Assembly: GCF_021215455.1 (NCBI RefSeq)
Contig: NZ_JAJPWV010000001.1
Location: 372,001-436,000 of the forward strand
Source: Mucilaginibacter roseus
Lineage (GTDB): Bacteria > Bacteroidota > Bacteroidia > Sphingobacteriales > Sphingobacteriaceae
Direction: 5' to 3'
DNA length: 64,000 nucleotides
Each line of letters starts with the position of its first letter. Within the stretch, counting starts at the first letter, position 1. The position numbers were made by a program, and so were the translations under genes. The notes beneath the pieces were generated by a model. That model was not told where the DNA came from and ran no database searches. It saw nothing but the letters and a program-made list of their open reading frames with translations. Shown here piece by piece: positions 37,484-46,606 of the stretch.

Positions 37484-40400
37484 ATGACCGCCTTACTGAA
37501 GTTCGAACTGGGCACTTACCTTAAGAAGCCCGGCATTTATATTGCCTTGTTGTTACTTTTTGCAGCTGGCTTTTTCATCGGCCTCAAAATGTCATTTAGT
37601 CCCGGTAACGAAATATATCGCAATGCACCATACAGTATTGCCAATATGGTCGGTTTGCTCAGCCTTAGCACTATTTTCATGACGACCGTATTTGCCGCTC
37701 AAATACTTTTAAAGGAACATGATGCCAAGTTCGATATCATACTGTACACGACACCCGTTAAAAAGGCGCACTATCTTTTTAGTCGCTTTGGGGCGTTATT
37801 TATGCTGACAACGATATGTTTTATAGTACTTGTAACTGGTTATTTAGCGGGCCATATCGCTGATAGCAACCCGGTGATCTACCGTGGGTTCAATCTATGG
37901 TTCTATATACAGCCGGTATTGTTCTTGGCACTGCCAAATCTAATAATGTGCGCTGCACTGGTAAGCACCATTACCTGGCTGTTTCCCAATAAACTTATGG
38001 TGTATGTCACCGGTTTGTTTATTTATATCTGTTACCTTATCATGCTCACCTATTCCGGATCGCCCATGATGGCCGGAAGTCTGCCCCAATCACCCGAAAT
38101 GCTGGAGCTTTCCGCGAAAACGGATCCCTTAGGTCTTTCCGCGTTTTATCAGCAGACCAATCTGTGGACAGTAGCACAGAAAAACACCTGCCTGATACAG
38201 TTGACGGGAAATCTCTTACTGAACCGGGTTGTCAGCATTGCAGTATCCTTCTTGCTGCTATCGGCCGCGTACTTTAAGTTCAGATTCCGTATATGGGAAA
38301 ATACTTCCGTCAAAAGCAAAGCTATTCAACTGTATGAACATAGCCCGGTATTAAAATACGGGCTTATACAGCCTTCGCCTCATGGGCTAATGTATAATTT
38401 ATCGGCAATTAAAAGCCTGGTAAAGCAAAACCTCAAAATCCTGATCAAAAGCATCCCATTCGTCCTCATCGGCTTTGGATTGATTTTTTATTTGGGTATG
38501 GAATTTTATGGGAGCATTGACCAGGGTGTACGGTTGCCGGAACAATATGCCAGTACCGCGCTGATGGTTAACCGGATAATCTATAACCTTCCTGGATTGT
38601 TGCTGTTGGTCGTTTTGTTTTATGCTCATGAACTTTACTGGCAAAGCTATAGTCATCGTTTTAACCTGATGGAGAATAGTACTCCGGTTAATAACAGCGT
38701 TCTTTTATTAGCAAAATGGATTTCGCTTACAGTGATGATCATTTTGTTGACCGGCATGATCATTACAACCGGCATTGTTTTTCAATTCATGTATCATTAC
38801 CCCGCCATCAATTGGCAGGCTTATGCGGTGGCTTATCTGTTTGTCGATCTTCCCTTAATGATCAGCGCTGCACTGATCTTACTACTCCAGCACATAATTA
38901 ACCATAAATGGCTGGGCTTAACCGGTACCTGTATAATTATGGGACTACTGGTAACCGCAATCGGTAAATCATTAGGAATAACGCAGCCCGTATTGCGCTT
39001 CGCCGGGGCCTACACAGCCCAATTTAGTGAAATGAATGGCTGGGATGACTATTCCAGAAGCTTTATATGGAGGATGGTCTATGGAGCCAGCTTTACCATT
39101 ACTGCATGGTTGATAGTTAATAATTATTTTAAAATGGCTACTAAAAGGCAGTTACTTTTTTTAAGTATTCCTTTTAGCATATGCCTCATTACGGGCATAT
39201 ATATATACGAACAAACACCTGCCGTCAGCACTATAAAGCAATTTGATAAGCGCCAAAGCTACGAGCAATTATATCGTAAGTATAAAGATGCCAACCAGCC
39301 TGTAATTACTAATGTTAAAACCAAGATTGATCTGTATCCGGGGCGTAACGCTTATCAGGTATGGGGTAGCTATTCCCTCGTCAACAAGGGCGCCAGGCCT
39401 ATTCATAAACTCCTCATCAATTTTGAGGAGGATATAAAAGTTAAGATGGCAACTTACCAGGCCGAAGGAAAAGAACAATCTTTGGATACGAAAACCGGCC
39501 TAATTGATATAAAGTATCCCTTGATGCCAGGAGACAGCGCCACGCTCACATTTTCCTTTGCTTATGAATGGAATGGATTCACGGGACACCAGCCTTTCAA
39601 CGCCATTGTACATAACGGCACATTTATCCGTATCAGCAACTACTTCCCTCGCTTCGGATATCAAACGGATAAAGAAATATCCTTACCGGGCGAAAGACAA
39701 AAAAGGCACCTGGGGGAATTATCAGTATTAAAAAGGCTTGAAGCACCGCGCGGCGTAAACCAGTTTATCAATCTGGATATGACCGTTTCGGTACCTTCTG
39801 AACAAACTGTAATCGGCGTAGGTGATCTTGCTCAACAATGGCGGTTAAACGATCGGAGTTACTTCAGGTATCTTTCCGGCATGCCGATACCTTTCAGGTT
39901 CGGGATTTCTGCGGCAAAGTATCAGGTCAAAAAGTTGAATTACAAAGGTGTTCAATTTGAAGTGTTTTATGATCGCAAGCACTTTGAAAATGTAACACAC
40001 CTGATCAGGAATGCTACCCGGACTATGGATTATTGCCAGGATAATTTTGGCCCATATCCCTATAAAACGATCCGGTTTGCAGAGGTATCTTCTTTTACAG
40101 ACGGATTTGCCGGCACCGCTTACCCGGCAACCATCTTCGTGACCGAGCAATTGCTTTTTCATAACAACCTTAAAGCAGACCGCGGTCAGGACGTAATCAA
40201 TGAACTTGCCGCCCATGAGCTATCTCATCAGTGGTGGGGTAACGGCCGATTGGCACCGGATGAACGTGAAGGATCGAAGGTATTAACCGAAACCCTGGCG
40301 ATGTATACCGAGTTGATGCTGGCAAAACGATACCTGGGCACGCAAGCGTTAAAGAAAAAATTAGCCATACATGAACATATATATCTGAATGAACGCGGAT

Positions 40401-40651
40401 TTTCCAAAGAATCTCCGCTGTACAAAGCAAGGCCGGAAGACACCTATCTTTATTATGATAAGGGATTGATCGTGATGTACCAGTTAAGTGAATTGATTGG
40501 TGAGGAGAAAACCAATAGGGCATTAAGGAACTTACTGGAAAAATATTCTTATCCAGCCCCGCCGCCTGTAACTACTGATCTGCTTAGGGAGTTGTATCAA
40601 GTCAGCGATGAAGCGCAGCATGTCAGGATCCGAAAACTGTTTACGCGTTAA
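37484..40651 (+). CDS. ABC-2 permease fused to M1-type aminopeptidase domain
   Basis: The 1055-residue protein has about twelve membrane helices in the first 590 residues, in two ABC-2-like blocks, and a C-terminal periplasmic-side M1-like peptidase part (about 610-1055). The zinc motif is HELSHQWWGN with His911, Glu912 and His915; the next Glu in the KVLTETLAMY helix is Glu936, a HExxH-x20-E spacing against x18 in classical M1 enzymes. The classical GAMEN exopeptidase motif is not visible; FAGTAYP stands in its place. Such fusions are recurrent in Bacteroidota. Export of, or action on, peptides is inferred. Confidence 0.88.
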   Translation: MTALLKFELGTYLKKPGIYIALLLLFAAGFFIGLKMSFSPGNEIYRNAPYSIANMVGLLSLSTIFMTTVFAAQILLKEHDAKFDIILYTTPVKKAHYLFSRFGALFMLTTICFIVLVTGYLAGHIADSNPVIYRGFNLWFYIQPVLFLALPNLIMCAALVSTITWLFPNKLMVYVTGLFIYICYLIMLTYSGSPMMAGSLPQSPEMLELSAKTDPLGLSAFYQQTNLWTVAQKNTCLIQLTGNLLLNRVVSIAVSFLLLSAAYFKFRFRIWENTSVKSKAIQLYEHSPVLKYGLIQPSPHGLMYNLSAIKSLVKQNLKILIKSIPFVLIGFGLIFYLGMEFYGSIDQGVRLPEQYASTALMVNRIIYNLPGLLLLVVLFYAHELYWQSYSHRFNLMENSTPVNNSVLLLAKWISLTVMIILLTGMIITTGIVFQFMYHYPAINWQAYAVAYLFVDLPLMISAALILLLQHIINHKWLGLTGTCIIMGLLVTAIGKSLGITQPVLRFAGAYTAQFSEMNGWDDYSRSFIWRMVYGASFTITAWLIVNNYFKMATKRQLLFLSIPFSICLITGIYIYEQTPAVSTIKQFDKRQSYEQLYRKYKDANQPVITNVKTKIDLYPGRNAYQVWGSYSLVNKGARPIHKLLINFEEDIKVKMATYQAEGKEQSLDTKTGLIDIKYPLMPGDSATLTFSFAYEWNGFTGHQPFNAIVHNGTFIRISNYFPRFGYQTDKEISLPGERQKRHLGELSVLKRLEAPRGVNQFINLDMTVSVPSEQTVIGVGDLAQQWRLNDRSYFRYLSGMPIPFRFGISAAKYQVKKLNYKGVQFEVFYDRKHFENVTHLIRNATRTMDYCQDNFGPYPYKTIRFAEVSSFTDGFAGTAYPATIFVTEQLLFHNNLKADRGQDVINELAAHELSHQWWGNGRLAPDEREGSKVLTETLAMYTELMLAKRYLGTQALKKKLAIHEHIYLNERGFSKESPLYKARPEDTYLYYDKGLIVMYQLSELIGEEKTNRALRNLLEKYSYPAPPPVTTDLLRELYQVSDEAQHVRIRKLFTR

Positions 40652-40784
40652 TACAAGAATTAATATTTATTATGGATTATTGGGAAGATTTTCATAAACT
40701 TTAGATCTGATTACCTGAAATTGATGGCGTCTTTAAAGTTAATTAGTAAGATAAATAAGTTAACAAAACATCTGACACTTTTAC

Positions 40785-41450
40785 ATGAGAATAGTTCTTA
40801 AATCCATATACATCTTTAGTCTGATGTTGTTACCCTGTTCATTACTTGGGCAAAATGGACAAACCATCAAAATTGCCGATCTGTACAAGAAAGCAAGGCT
40901 TAGGGCCGTGAACAGAGACATTGCAAACGTTCAAAGCAACGATGGAACTTACCTGAATGTTTCGGAAAGTAAAAAAGAAGGTATTGTATGGCTTCCGTTC
41001 AAGGACTTTCAAAATGGCACAATTGAGGTTGAAATGCGGGGAAAGGATGTTTTTCAAAGGAGTTTTATTGGTATTGCGTTCCACGGCCAGGATGACATTA
41101 CGTACGATGCGGTATATTGTCGTCCCTTTAATTTTTTTTCGGCCGATTCTGTTAGGAGGATACACGCAGTGCAATATATCTCGCAACCCGATTTTACCTG
41201 GGAAAGATTGAGAAAGGAAAAAAACGCGATGTTTGAAAAAGAGATCGTCGATCCACCAGATCCCAATGGCTGGTTTACCTTGAAACTCGTGGTTGACAAC
41301 GGTACTGTTAAAGCGTATATCAACAACGCAGCTGAAGCTTCGCTGGTTGTTCAAAAACTCAATGATCGAACTTGGGGTAAAATAGGAGTCTTTACAGCAG
41401 ATAGTAGTGGCGGCGACTTTAAAACAATCAAAGTAAACTATAGTAATTAA
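40785..41450 (+). CDS. Secreted LamG/DUF1080-like protein
   Basis: The 221-residue protein has a signal peptide (ending CSLLGQN) and one concanavalin-like beta-sandwich: FKDFQNGTIEVEMRGKDVFQRSFIGIAFHGQD, YDAVYCRPFNF, GWFTLKLVVDNGTVKAYINNAAEASLVV, GKIGVFTADSSGGDFKTIKV. This matches DUF1080/LamG-type domains that often bind or cut carbohydrates. No catalytic residues are identified. It stands alone, before the long gene-poor stretch that opens the island. Confidence 0.75.
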   Translation: MRIVLKSIYIFSLMLLPCSLLGQNGQTIKIADLYKKARLRAVNRDIANVQSNDGTYLNVSESKKEGIVWLPFKDFQNGTIEVEMRGKDVFQRSFIGIAFHGQDDITYDAVYCRPFNFFSADSVRRIHAVQYISQPDFTWERLRKEKNAMFEKEIVDPPDPNGWFTLKLVVDNGTVKAYINNAAEASLVVQKLNDRTWGKIGVFTADSSGGDFKTIKVNYSN

Positions 41451-41654
41451 AGAAAACTATAATAATAATAAAGTTTCGACTCTCATCTAAATCTATTACA
41501 GTTCATCCATTGAATTTTACCGCTATTATACACAATAAAGTGACCCGCAAGCTCTGTTGAAAGAAACCATCCGTGGGAGGGCTTCCATCAGCATGCCGGG
41601 TATCCGCTACGTGCAGAACTCTTTAACATTGTAAAAAGCATTAGGATATAATAT

Positions 41655-41696
41655 GAATAGTGGCAGTTTTTAAACTACAAAAAACTGCCACTATTC
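41655..41696. repeat. 17-bp perfect inverted repeat (terminator-like)
   Basis: Arms GAATAGTGGCAGTTTTT (41655-41671) and AAAAACTGCCACTATTC (41680-41696) with an 8-base loop. It may be a bidirectional terminator for the gene ending at 41450 or the footprint of a small element. Confidence 0.7.
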
Positions 41697-41900
41697 TGCC
41701 ATAAAAAATTTGAGCGCTTTTGAAAGATTTGTGAATTTATATAACCCAAAACTTATTAAAAATCGCCAATTATCAAAGATTTATCCTTCTATAGATAAAT
41801 ATAAGTGCAATTTTTGGAAAAGACGGATGCGAACCCTCGAGCCCCGTACTGTAATTTTAAGGCCTTAATTATCAGTGTGTTACAAGATTTATAATTGCAT

Positions 41901-41931
41901 AAAAAAACCGAACTTTAGGTTCGGTTTTTTT
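41901..41931. terminator. Bidirectional terminator beside tRNA remnant
   Basis: Arms AAAAAAACCGAAC and GTTCGGTTTTTTT (13 bp, 5-base loop). On the minus strand it would directly follow the 3' end of a tRNA whose acceptor sequence survives at 41935-41948, the normal place for a tRNA terminator. Confidence 0.85.
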
Positions 41932-41934
41932 TAG

Positions 41935-41948
41935 TGGAGCCGGAGGGA
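41935..41948 (-). other. tRNA 3'-end fragment, candidate att site
   Basis: TGGAGCCGGAGGGA on the plus strand is the reverse complement of a tRNA acceptor/T-stem end (TCCCTCCGGCTCCA). The homology stops abruptly at about 41949, where AT-rich island DNA begins, and the adjacent terminator is on the correct side. This is the usual scar of integration into the 3' end of a tRNA gene. An intact partner copy is not in the window. Confidence 0.5.
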
Positions 41949-42401
41949 GTTTTTTTAAACACTCTATTGGCTGTATATCAACTACTTATATTTGTGTAGT
42001 CTTTATGGGTCTCGAATAGGTCTCTCAGTTTGAAAGGGTTTAAAAACGCTATGTAGTTCGTTTAAAGGTAACTAATTGCTCATTAAAATCAAAGCAATAT
42101 TAGTTAACTATATGAATGTAGTGAATGAATATAGGTGTACCTGTGGGAAAATAGATAGAAAGAGCCATATCCTGATCTCAAATACAGTTATTACCGGACG
42201 CATGAACTAAGTTATGATTTTAAATAAATCGCCGCTACGCAAATACGCTGCGCATTATGTGTTTTATTCTATTTAGTAATGGCACGTTATTTTAAATAAG
42301 GCCAAAAAGCTAAATTAGTAGAATATATTCAGGAGTGCCTGATTTATTCGGTATTTACCAATAGACAGTTGAGCACTGAAGAAAAAAAAACCTTGATCAC
42401 A

Positions 42402-44999
42402 ATGGCAAATCAATCCACCCCACCAGTAAAACGCAAAAAGAAGTTCAGTTGGGCAGCATTTACCGAAGACTTTAGCATTTCAAGTGGCATTTGGTTGCTT
42501 GGACTTTTAATTGTTTTTGTGCTATTCTCAAGGGCATTCATACAGTTATGGGACTTGGTCATTACCAATCCATTTTTAAAGTATTGTACAACTGACAACC
42601 TGCTAACTGACTGGATCTTTTTATTTTATCTGCTTTTCTGCATTGGCTACTTTGTCTGGCATATTTGGCGGGGTTTGTACATTTCCTTAAACTCACTCGC
42701 ATTTACACTGGTCTTTATCTTTCTATATTTCTTCTTGATACGCAATGCCGATATTAACAATTTCTATTTTTTCAAACTTGGCTTCCTGACAGGCATTCCC
42801 TACGCCAATTTTTTTATCATCGGAACGCCTTTGTTGATCAGTACTTACAAATCTTACTTTGAGGGTTTGGTGATCCAGCCAACCCAAATGTCCCTGATCG
42901 ACGACAATTCATCGCTGTCGAGTTATACTGATGCCTATTCAAGAGCAGGTTATGCAACATCTGTCGCTAAACATATCATGGAGACCTCAACAACAAATTC
43001 GTTTGCGATCGCAGTTGTAGGTGAATGGGGTTCGGGCAAAACAGATTTCCTGATGCGATTAAAAAGCGAGTTAGAAAAAGACACCGCCAATAATTTGGTC
43101 TTTGACTTCAATCCCTGGCGAGCAAGTAAACCTGATGGCATAATCGACGAATTCTTCAAAACATTGTCCAACGAGCTGAAACCTTATAACCGATCGATTC
43201 ATGCTAAGCTTAAAGATTATTCCAAACGGATCTTGCAAACCGGTAAAGAGATTTATTTCCGGTTCTTCGACACATTGATCAACGATTTTGGTGGGGATGA
43301 CAGTATTCAAACGCAATATAAAGAAATCAATAAAGCGATCAGCGGATTGTCCCGGCGCGTGGTGATCTTTATAGATGATATGGACCGCCTGACAGGCAAG
43401 GAGGTTATGGAAGTGTTAAGGATCATCCGCAATACTGCAAATTTTTCCAACACATTCTTTGTGGCGAGCATCGACCAGAACTATGTGATCAATGTACTAA
43501 AAGGCACAAAAGACTTCGCAAATGAAGAAGAATACTTAAAGAAGGTGTTTCAGTTGGTCATTACATTACCTGCTTTCAAAAAGAACATATTTATTCAGCT
43601 GCTTAAAGACCAGCTTTTGACAGATGATGTCGAGCATACACATAAAAAATTAATCACTGATGCCGTTTCTAAGATCACAACTGACTTCGGCGACTTGAGT
43701 GTCCCTTTCTACCCAGCGGCAGATCATGATAATATCCTCGAAAAACTCGTAGAAAATACAAGGGACCTGAAACGCTTTAGCAACTCGTTCAAACTTGCTT
43801 TCAATGCTTTAAAAGATGAAATTGATGTGCACGACCTGATGGTGCTCGAACTGATCAGAAACCGAAATATTGAAGTCTATAACAGGATTAGAAACCGGTA
43901 TTTTTTGGATTTTGACGTGGATAGCAGTGACGAATTTTTGCTAAATGAGAAAAACTGGGAGCAATTCGAGAAAGATAACAAAGAGGCGCTCGGCCAAGAT
44001 GAGCTTAAAAAGCTTAAATCAGCAATCAACTATTTGGTCACTGACATGGGCTATAAGAACCGACGGAAATTTAAGGAGGTGCATAATTTTTATCTATATT
44101 TTTCCTATCAACTCTTCAACCTCGTATCTCTCAAAGCATTCAATGAAATTTTGGAAAAACATCACCCGGATATTACAAAGCAATTTGATGAATGGGGCAA
44201 GGAAGGTAAAGGCCAGGAACTGATACATATCGCTTCACGTGCGGTCGACTTTAAAGACAGTGATACCCTGTTAAAGATGATCACTGCTTATTTGAATATC
44301 AAGGCTGATCACGATGTCTGGCTTGAATTGGCGATGAAGCTATTGGTTAATTTTAGCAACTACAATCTCAATAAATATTTCGGCGATGACGAATCCAAAT
44401 ACAAGCAGTTTTTAAATGAACTAATGGACAATAAGGCAATTGCGCTTGTTGACCGCTCTGCGATAGGTAGTCGTTTTCTGGATTCACATTTCAATGACAC
44501 TGGTGAAAACCGGGTGTTAAATAAGGAATTTTGGCAGGGCAAAATATATGCCCTACTAAAAGAATTCTTAACTATTACTAATAGGCCCACATCCTATAGG
44601 CAAATGATGAACTTGTATTATTGGAATAAATTTGAGCTTGATCAGGAACGTCACATCACTATTAAAAAAGAAGCATCATCAGATTTCAAAGAATACCTAT
44701 TAAATAATGCCGAAGCATTTGAATTGTATGTGCGGCACATGTTAAGGCCGTATTATTCCCCTTATAGTAAAGGTGGTCTGATCGTATTTGAACCATTCCT
44801 GGAACAGATATTCGGAAGCTGGCACGATTTCAAAGCTCATTTAGAAAAACAAAATTTTAATGATCCGGATACCCAGAAGATCCAGCGCATCATATTGTCG
44901 CGCATTGACAAATATTTCAATGAGCAAAAAAGTTTTAAAATAACAGATAAAGCGGATGAGCAATTGATGCTCGATATGCTTGCAAAATTAAGCGCATGA
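42402..44999 (+). CDS. KAP-family P-loop NTPase with membrane helices
   Basis: The ATG at 42402 is preferred over an upstream TTG at 42369; this gives 865 residues. About four hydrophobic helices (29-50, 71-90, 97-115, 135-150) precede the KAP NTPase core: Walker A VVGEWGSGKTDF (207-214), the family FNPWRAS phrase (236-242) and Walker B VVIFIDDMDRL (320-330), followed by ASIDQNYVINVL. A long helical C-terminus of over 450 residues has no recognised motif. KAP proteins include the phage-exclusion protein PifA of plasmid F. The last four bases overlap the AbiV gene (ATGA), so the two are translationally coupled. Confidence 0.88.
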   Translation: MANQSTPPVKRKKKFSWAAFTEDFSISSGIWLLGLLIVFVLFSRAFIQLWDLVITNPFLKYCTTDNLLTDWIFLFYLLFCIGYFVWHIWRGLYISLNSLAFTLVFIFLYFFLIRNADINNFYFFKLGFLTGIPYANFFIIGTPLLISTYKSYFEGLVIQPTQMSLIDDNSSLSSYTDAYSRAGYATSVAKHIMETSTTNSFAIAVVGEWGSGKTDFLMRLKSELEKDTANNLVFDFNPWRASKPDGIIDEFFKTLSNELKPYNRSIHAKLKDYSKRILQTGKEIYFRFFDTLINDFGGDDSIQTQYKEINKAISGLSRRVVIFIDDMDRLTGKEVMEVLRIIRNTANFSNTFFVASIDQNYVINVLKGTKDFANEEEYLKKVFQLVITLPAFKKNIFIQLLKDQLLTDDVEHTHKKLITDAVSKITTDFGDLSVPFYPAADHDNILEKLVENTRDLKRFSNSFKLAFNALKDEIDVHDLMVLELIRNRNIEVYNRIRNRYFLDFDVDSSDEFLLNEKNWEQFEKDNKEALGQDELKKLKSAINYLVTDMGYKNRRKFKEVHNFYLYFSYQLFNLVSLKAFNEILEKHHPDITKQFDEWGKEGKGQELIHIASRAVDFKDSDTLLKMITAYLNIKADHDVWLELAMKLLVNFSNYNLNKYFGDDESKYKQFLNELMDNKAIALVDRSAIGSRFLDSHFNDTGENRVLNKEFWQGKIYALLKEFLTITNRPTSYRQMMNLYYWNKFELDQERHITIKKEASSDFKEYLLNNAEAFELYVRHMLRPYYSPYSKGGLIVFEPFLEQIFGSWHDFKAHLEKQNFNDPDTQKIQRIILSRIDKYFNEQKSFKITDKADEQLMLDMLAKLSA

Positions 45000-45715
45000 A
45001 CCTGACGAAAACCGAGATATTAAGCCTTTATAATGCTACGATTGATAATGCTCACGAATTGCTTAAGGCTGCGCATCATAATGTTTTCAACTATGATGGC
45101 AAAAAATTCATTGGATTGGGTATCTCAGAACTTGCCTTGGAGGAGTTGGGTAAATCTTTCACTTTATTAGCGTACTACTCCAAAGCCCAGACGATCAACG
45201 ATTGGAAACAGTTTTGGAAAGACTGGCGAAATCATGACGTCAAAGCGGCACGCGGTTTTTTTTACGAATTCTTCTGCACCATCAGGATGGAGATTGAAAA
45301 CCCAAATGAACCTATCTTAAACGAGCCGATCCCGCGTGGCAGATTCTCTACAGAAAAAGAATTGGCGTTTTACGTGGATATTGATAAAAGTTCGAGAAAG
45401 ATACATCTGCCGGAACAGCATGTTAGTGATGAAGAGGCGATCAACCGTGTCGTTTCTTTGTATGGATTGTTGAATCCGGCTTTATTTATTAAAGACTGGT
45501 TAAACTCGCTAGAGCCGGACGGGTATAAAGACGCGATGTCGGATTATGCCTATGTTGCATTGACCGAAGATGTTTATCAACAGGATGTCCCGTCAATTTT
45601 AAGTGCTTTACGGAATGGCAATCCTGACCGTGATCGTGCGTTGGACGAAATATGGAAGATGTGTGATCGAAAATTTAATGACGAAGACACTACCGAAGAA
45701 CAATTAACCAGTTAG
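44996..45715 (+). CDS. AbiV-family abortive infection protein
   Basis: The 239-residue protein shows the AbiV signature: a first helix NATIDNAHELLKAAHHNVF, then KKFIGLGISELALEELGKSFTLLAYY with the EELGK box at 49-53. AbiV of Lactococcus is an abortive-infection protein blocking phage late translation; the fold is related to HEPN-type helical domains, many of which are RNases. The rest is helical and acidic at the end. It overlaps the KAP NTPase gene by four bases and has no other neighbour on its transcript, so the two are a likely sensor/effector pair. That pairing as a defence system is inference. Confidence 0.75.
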   Translation: MNLTKTEILSLYNATIDNAHELLKAAHHNVFNYDGKKFIGLGISELALEELGKSFTLLAYYSKAQTINDWKQFWKDWRNHDVKAARGFFYEFFCTIRMEIENPNEPILNEPIPRGRFSTEKELAFYVDIDKSSRKIHLPEQHVSDEEAINRVVSLYGLLNPALFIKDWLNSLEPDGYKDAMSDYAYVALTEDVYQQDVPSILSALRNGNPDRDRALDEIWKMCDRKFNDEDTTEEQLTS

Positions 45716-45842
45716 TTTAATATATCAGCGCTTAGTCAAGGGATTAATGCTTAAGGCTCCCCAAGTTTTTTTGCTGCGCCTGCGGTCTGACCGCATGGCA
45801 CAATTTCGTACATTTATAAGTCGGCATTGCCGACACTTTAGC

Positions 45843-46239
45843 ATGAGCAAGATATCGCAGATCAAACAAGAAATCTATGGCATTGAGGGTGGGGCATTCC
45901 AAGAAGTTTGCAACCGTTATTTCGTCAGGACCTATGGTAGTGAATTGCATAGTACTGGTTCCGTCGGTGATAAAACGAAAACCAAGCCTGGAAGGCCGGA
46001 TAGTTATTTAGTGCAGGAAGACGGGACTTATGTGCTGGCTGAGCACGACCCATGATAATTTGAGTAATCCAAATTTTCGAGAGATGCTGATCAGTGATCT
46101 ACAAGGGTGTTTGAAATTTGAGAAATTGGGTATTACTGCTAACCAGGTACGTTGTATTGTTTTGTGTTGTGATAGTTCGATAGATATAGATGTGCGGCAG
46201 GAGTTTTCTAAATTCTTTATTTATTTTATAATCAATTAG
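45843..46239 (+). pseudogene. Frameshifted, truncated large defence-type gene
   Basis: Two overlapping frames make one protein start. Frame one from ATG 45843 reads MSKISQIKQEIYGIEGGAF, then CNRYFVRTYGSELHSTGSVGDK and GRPDSYLVQEDGTYVLAE, then fails. Frame two resumes at about 46045 with TTHDNLSNPNFREMLISDL up to 46239. Two missing bases near 46043 explain it. This opening is typical of large multi-domain proteins with an N-terminal nuclease-like domain found in defence islands, with hundreds of further residues that are absent here. The gene is dead by frameshift and 3' loss. Confidence 0.7.
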
Positions 46240-46606
46240 TTAAATATAGTATGTCATTTAAGGTCTCTGATCAGATTCAATTCTAACGAGGAAGCAATGG
46301 CATACTATGAAGAAGAATGGATTGTGATTACTGAACTACTCGAAATCTTCGAGTAGTTGAACTTTATAATGAATTTGGGTTTGAGTCACCCGTTTTATCG
46401 AAAGCATTATTAGACCAAACTGTTCCATTCTCCTAAAAGTAATAATTGGAACATCCTGACAATGTTAAAATAACAATTACCTGTAAATATTTAGAAAAAT
46501 TGCATCCAATTATAGCGTTAGTACTTTGCATGTCAACTCAAGGATGGGTGAATTTGCATCAATTCATTACGACCGATTCATGTCTCACTGCTTTCTGGGC
46601 ATTCAT
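46240..46606. other. Decayed stretch with 10-bp inverted repeat
   Basis: No intact gene in about 370 bases. A short frame from ATG 46297 (MAYYEEEWIVITELLEIFE, then stop) may be a relic. A perfect inverted repeat AACTACTCGA-AATCT-TCGAGTAGTT lies at 46334-46358, inside that relic, with no T run after it. Confidence 0.4.

Larger units (their letters stand above)
41451..42401. other. Gene-poor boundary region between core and island
   Basis: About 950 bases with no convincing gene. It holds a 17-bp perfect hairpin (41655-41696), a T-arm-like tRNA scrap (41829-41848), a bidirectional terminator (41901-41931) and a tRNA acceptor-end scrap (41935-41948). The stretch 41550-41640 contains a short frame (LKETIRGRASISMPGIRYVQN-like) that looks like a gene remnant. 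Confidence 0.6.

Noticed and set aside
41829..41948. Intact tRNA gene
   Set aside because: Only acceptor/T-stem-like pieces are present; no anticodon or D arm can be folded between them.
42402..46239. Known BREX, DISARM, CBASS or retron system
   Set aside because: None of their hallmark genes (PglX/BrxL, DrmAB, cyclase plus effector, reverse transcriptase) is present in the window.
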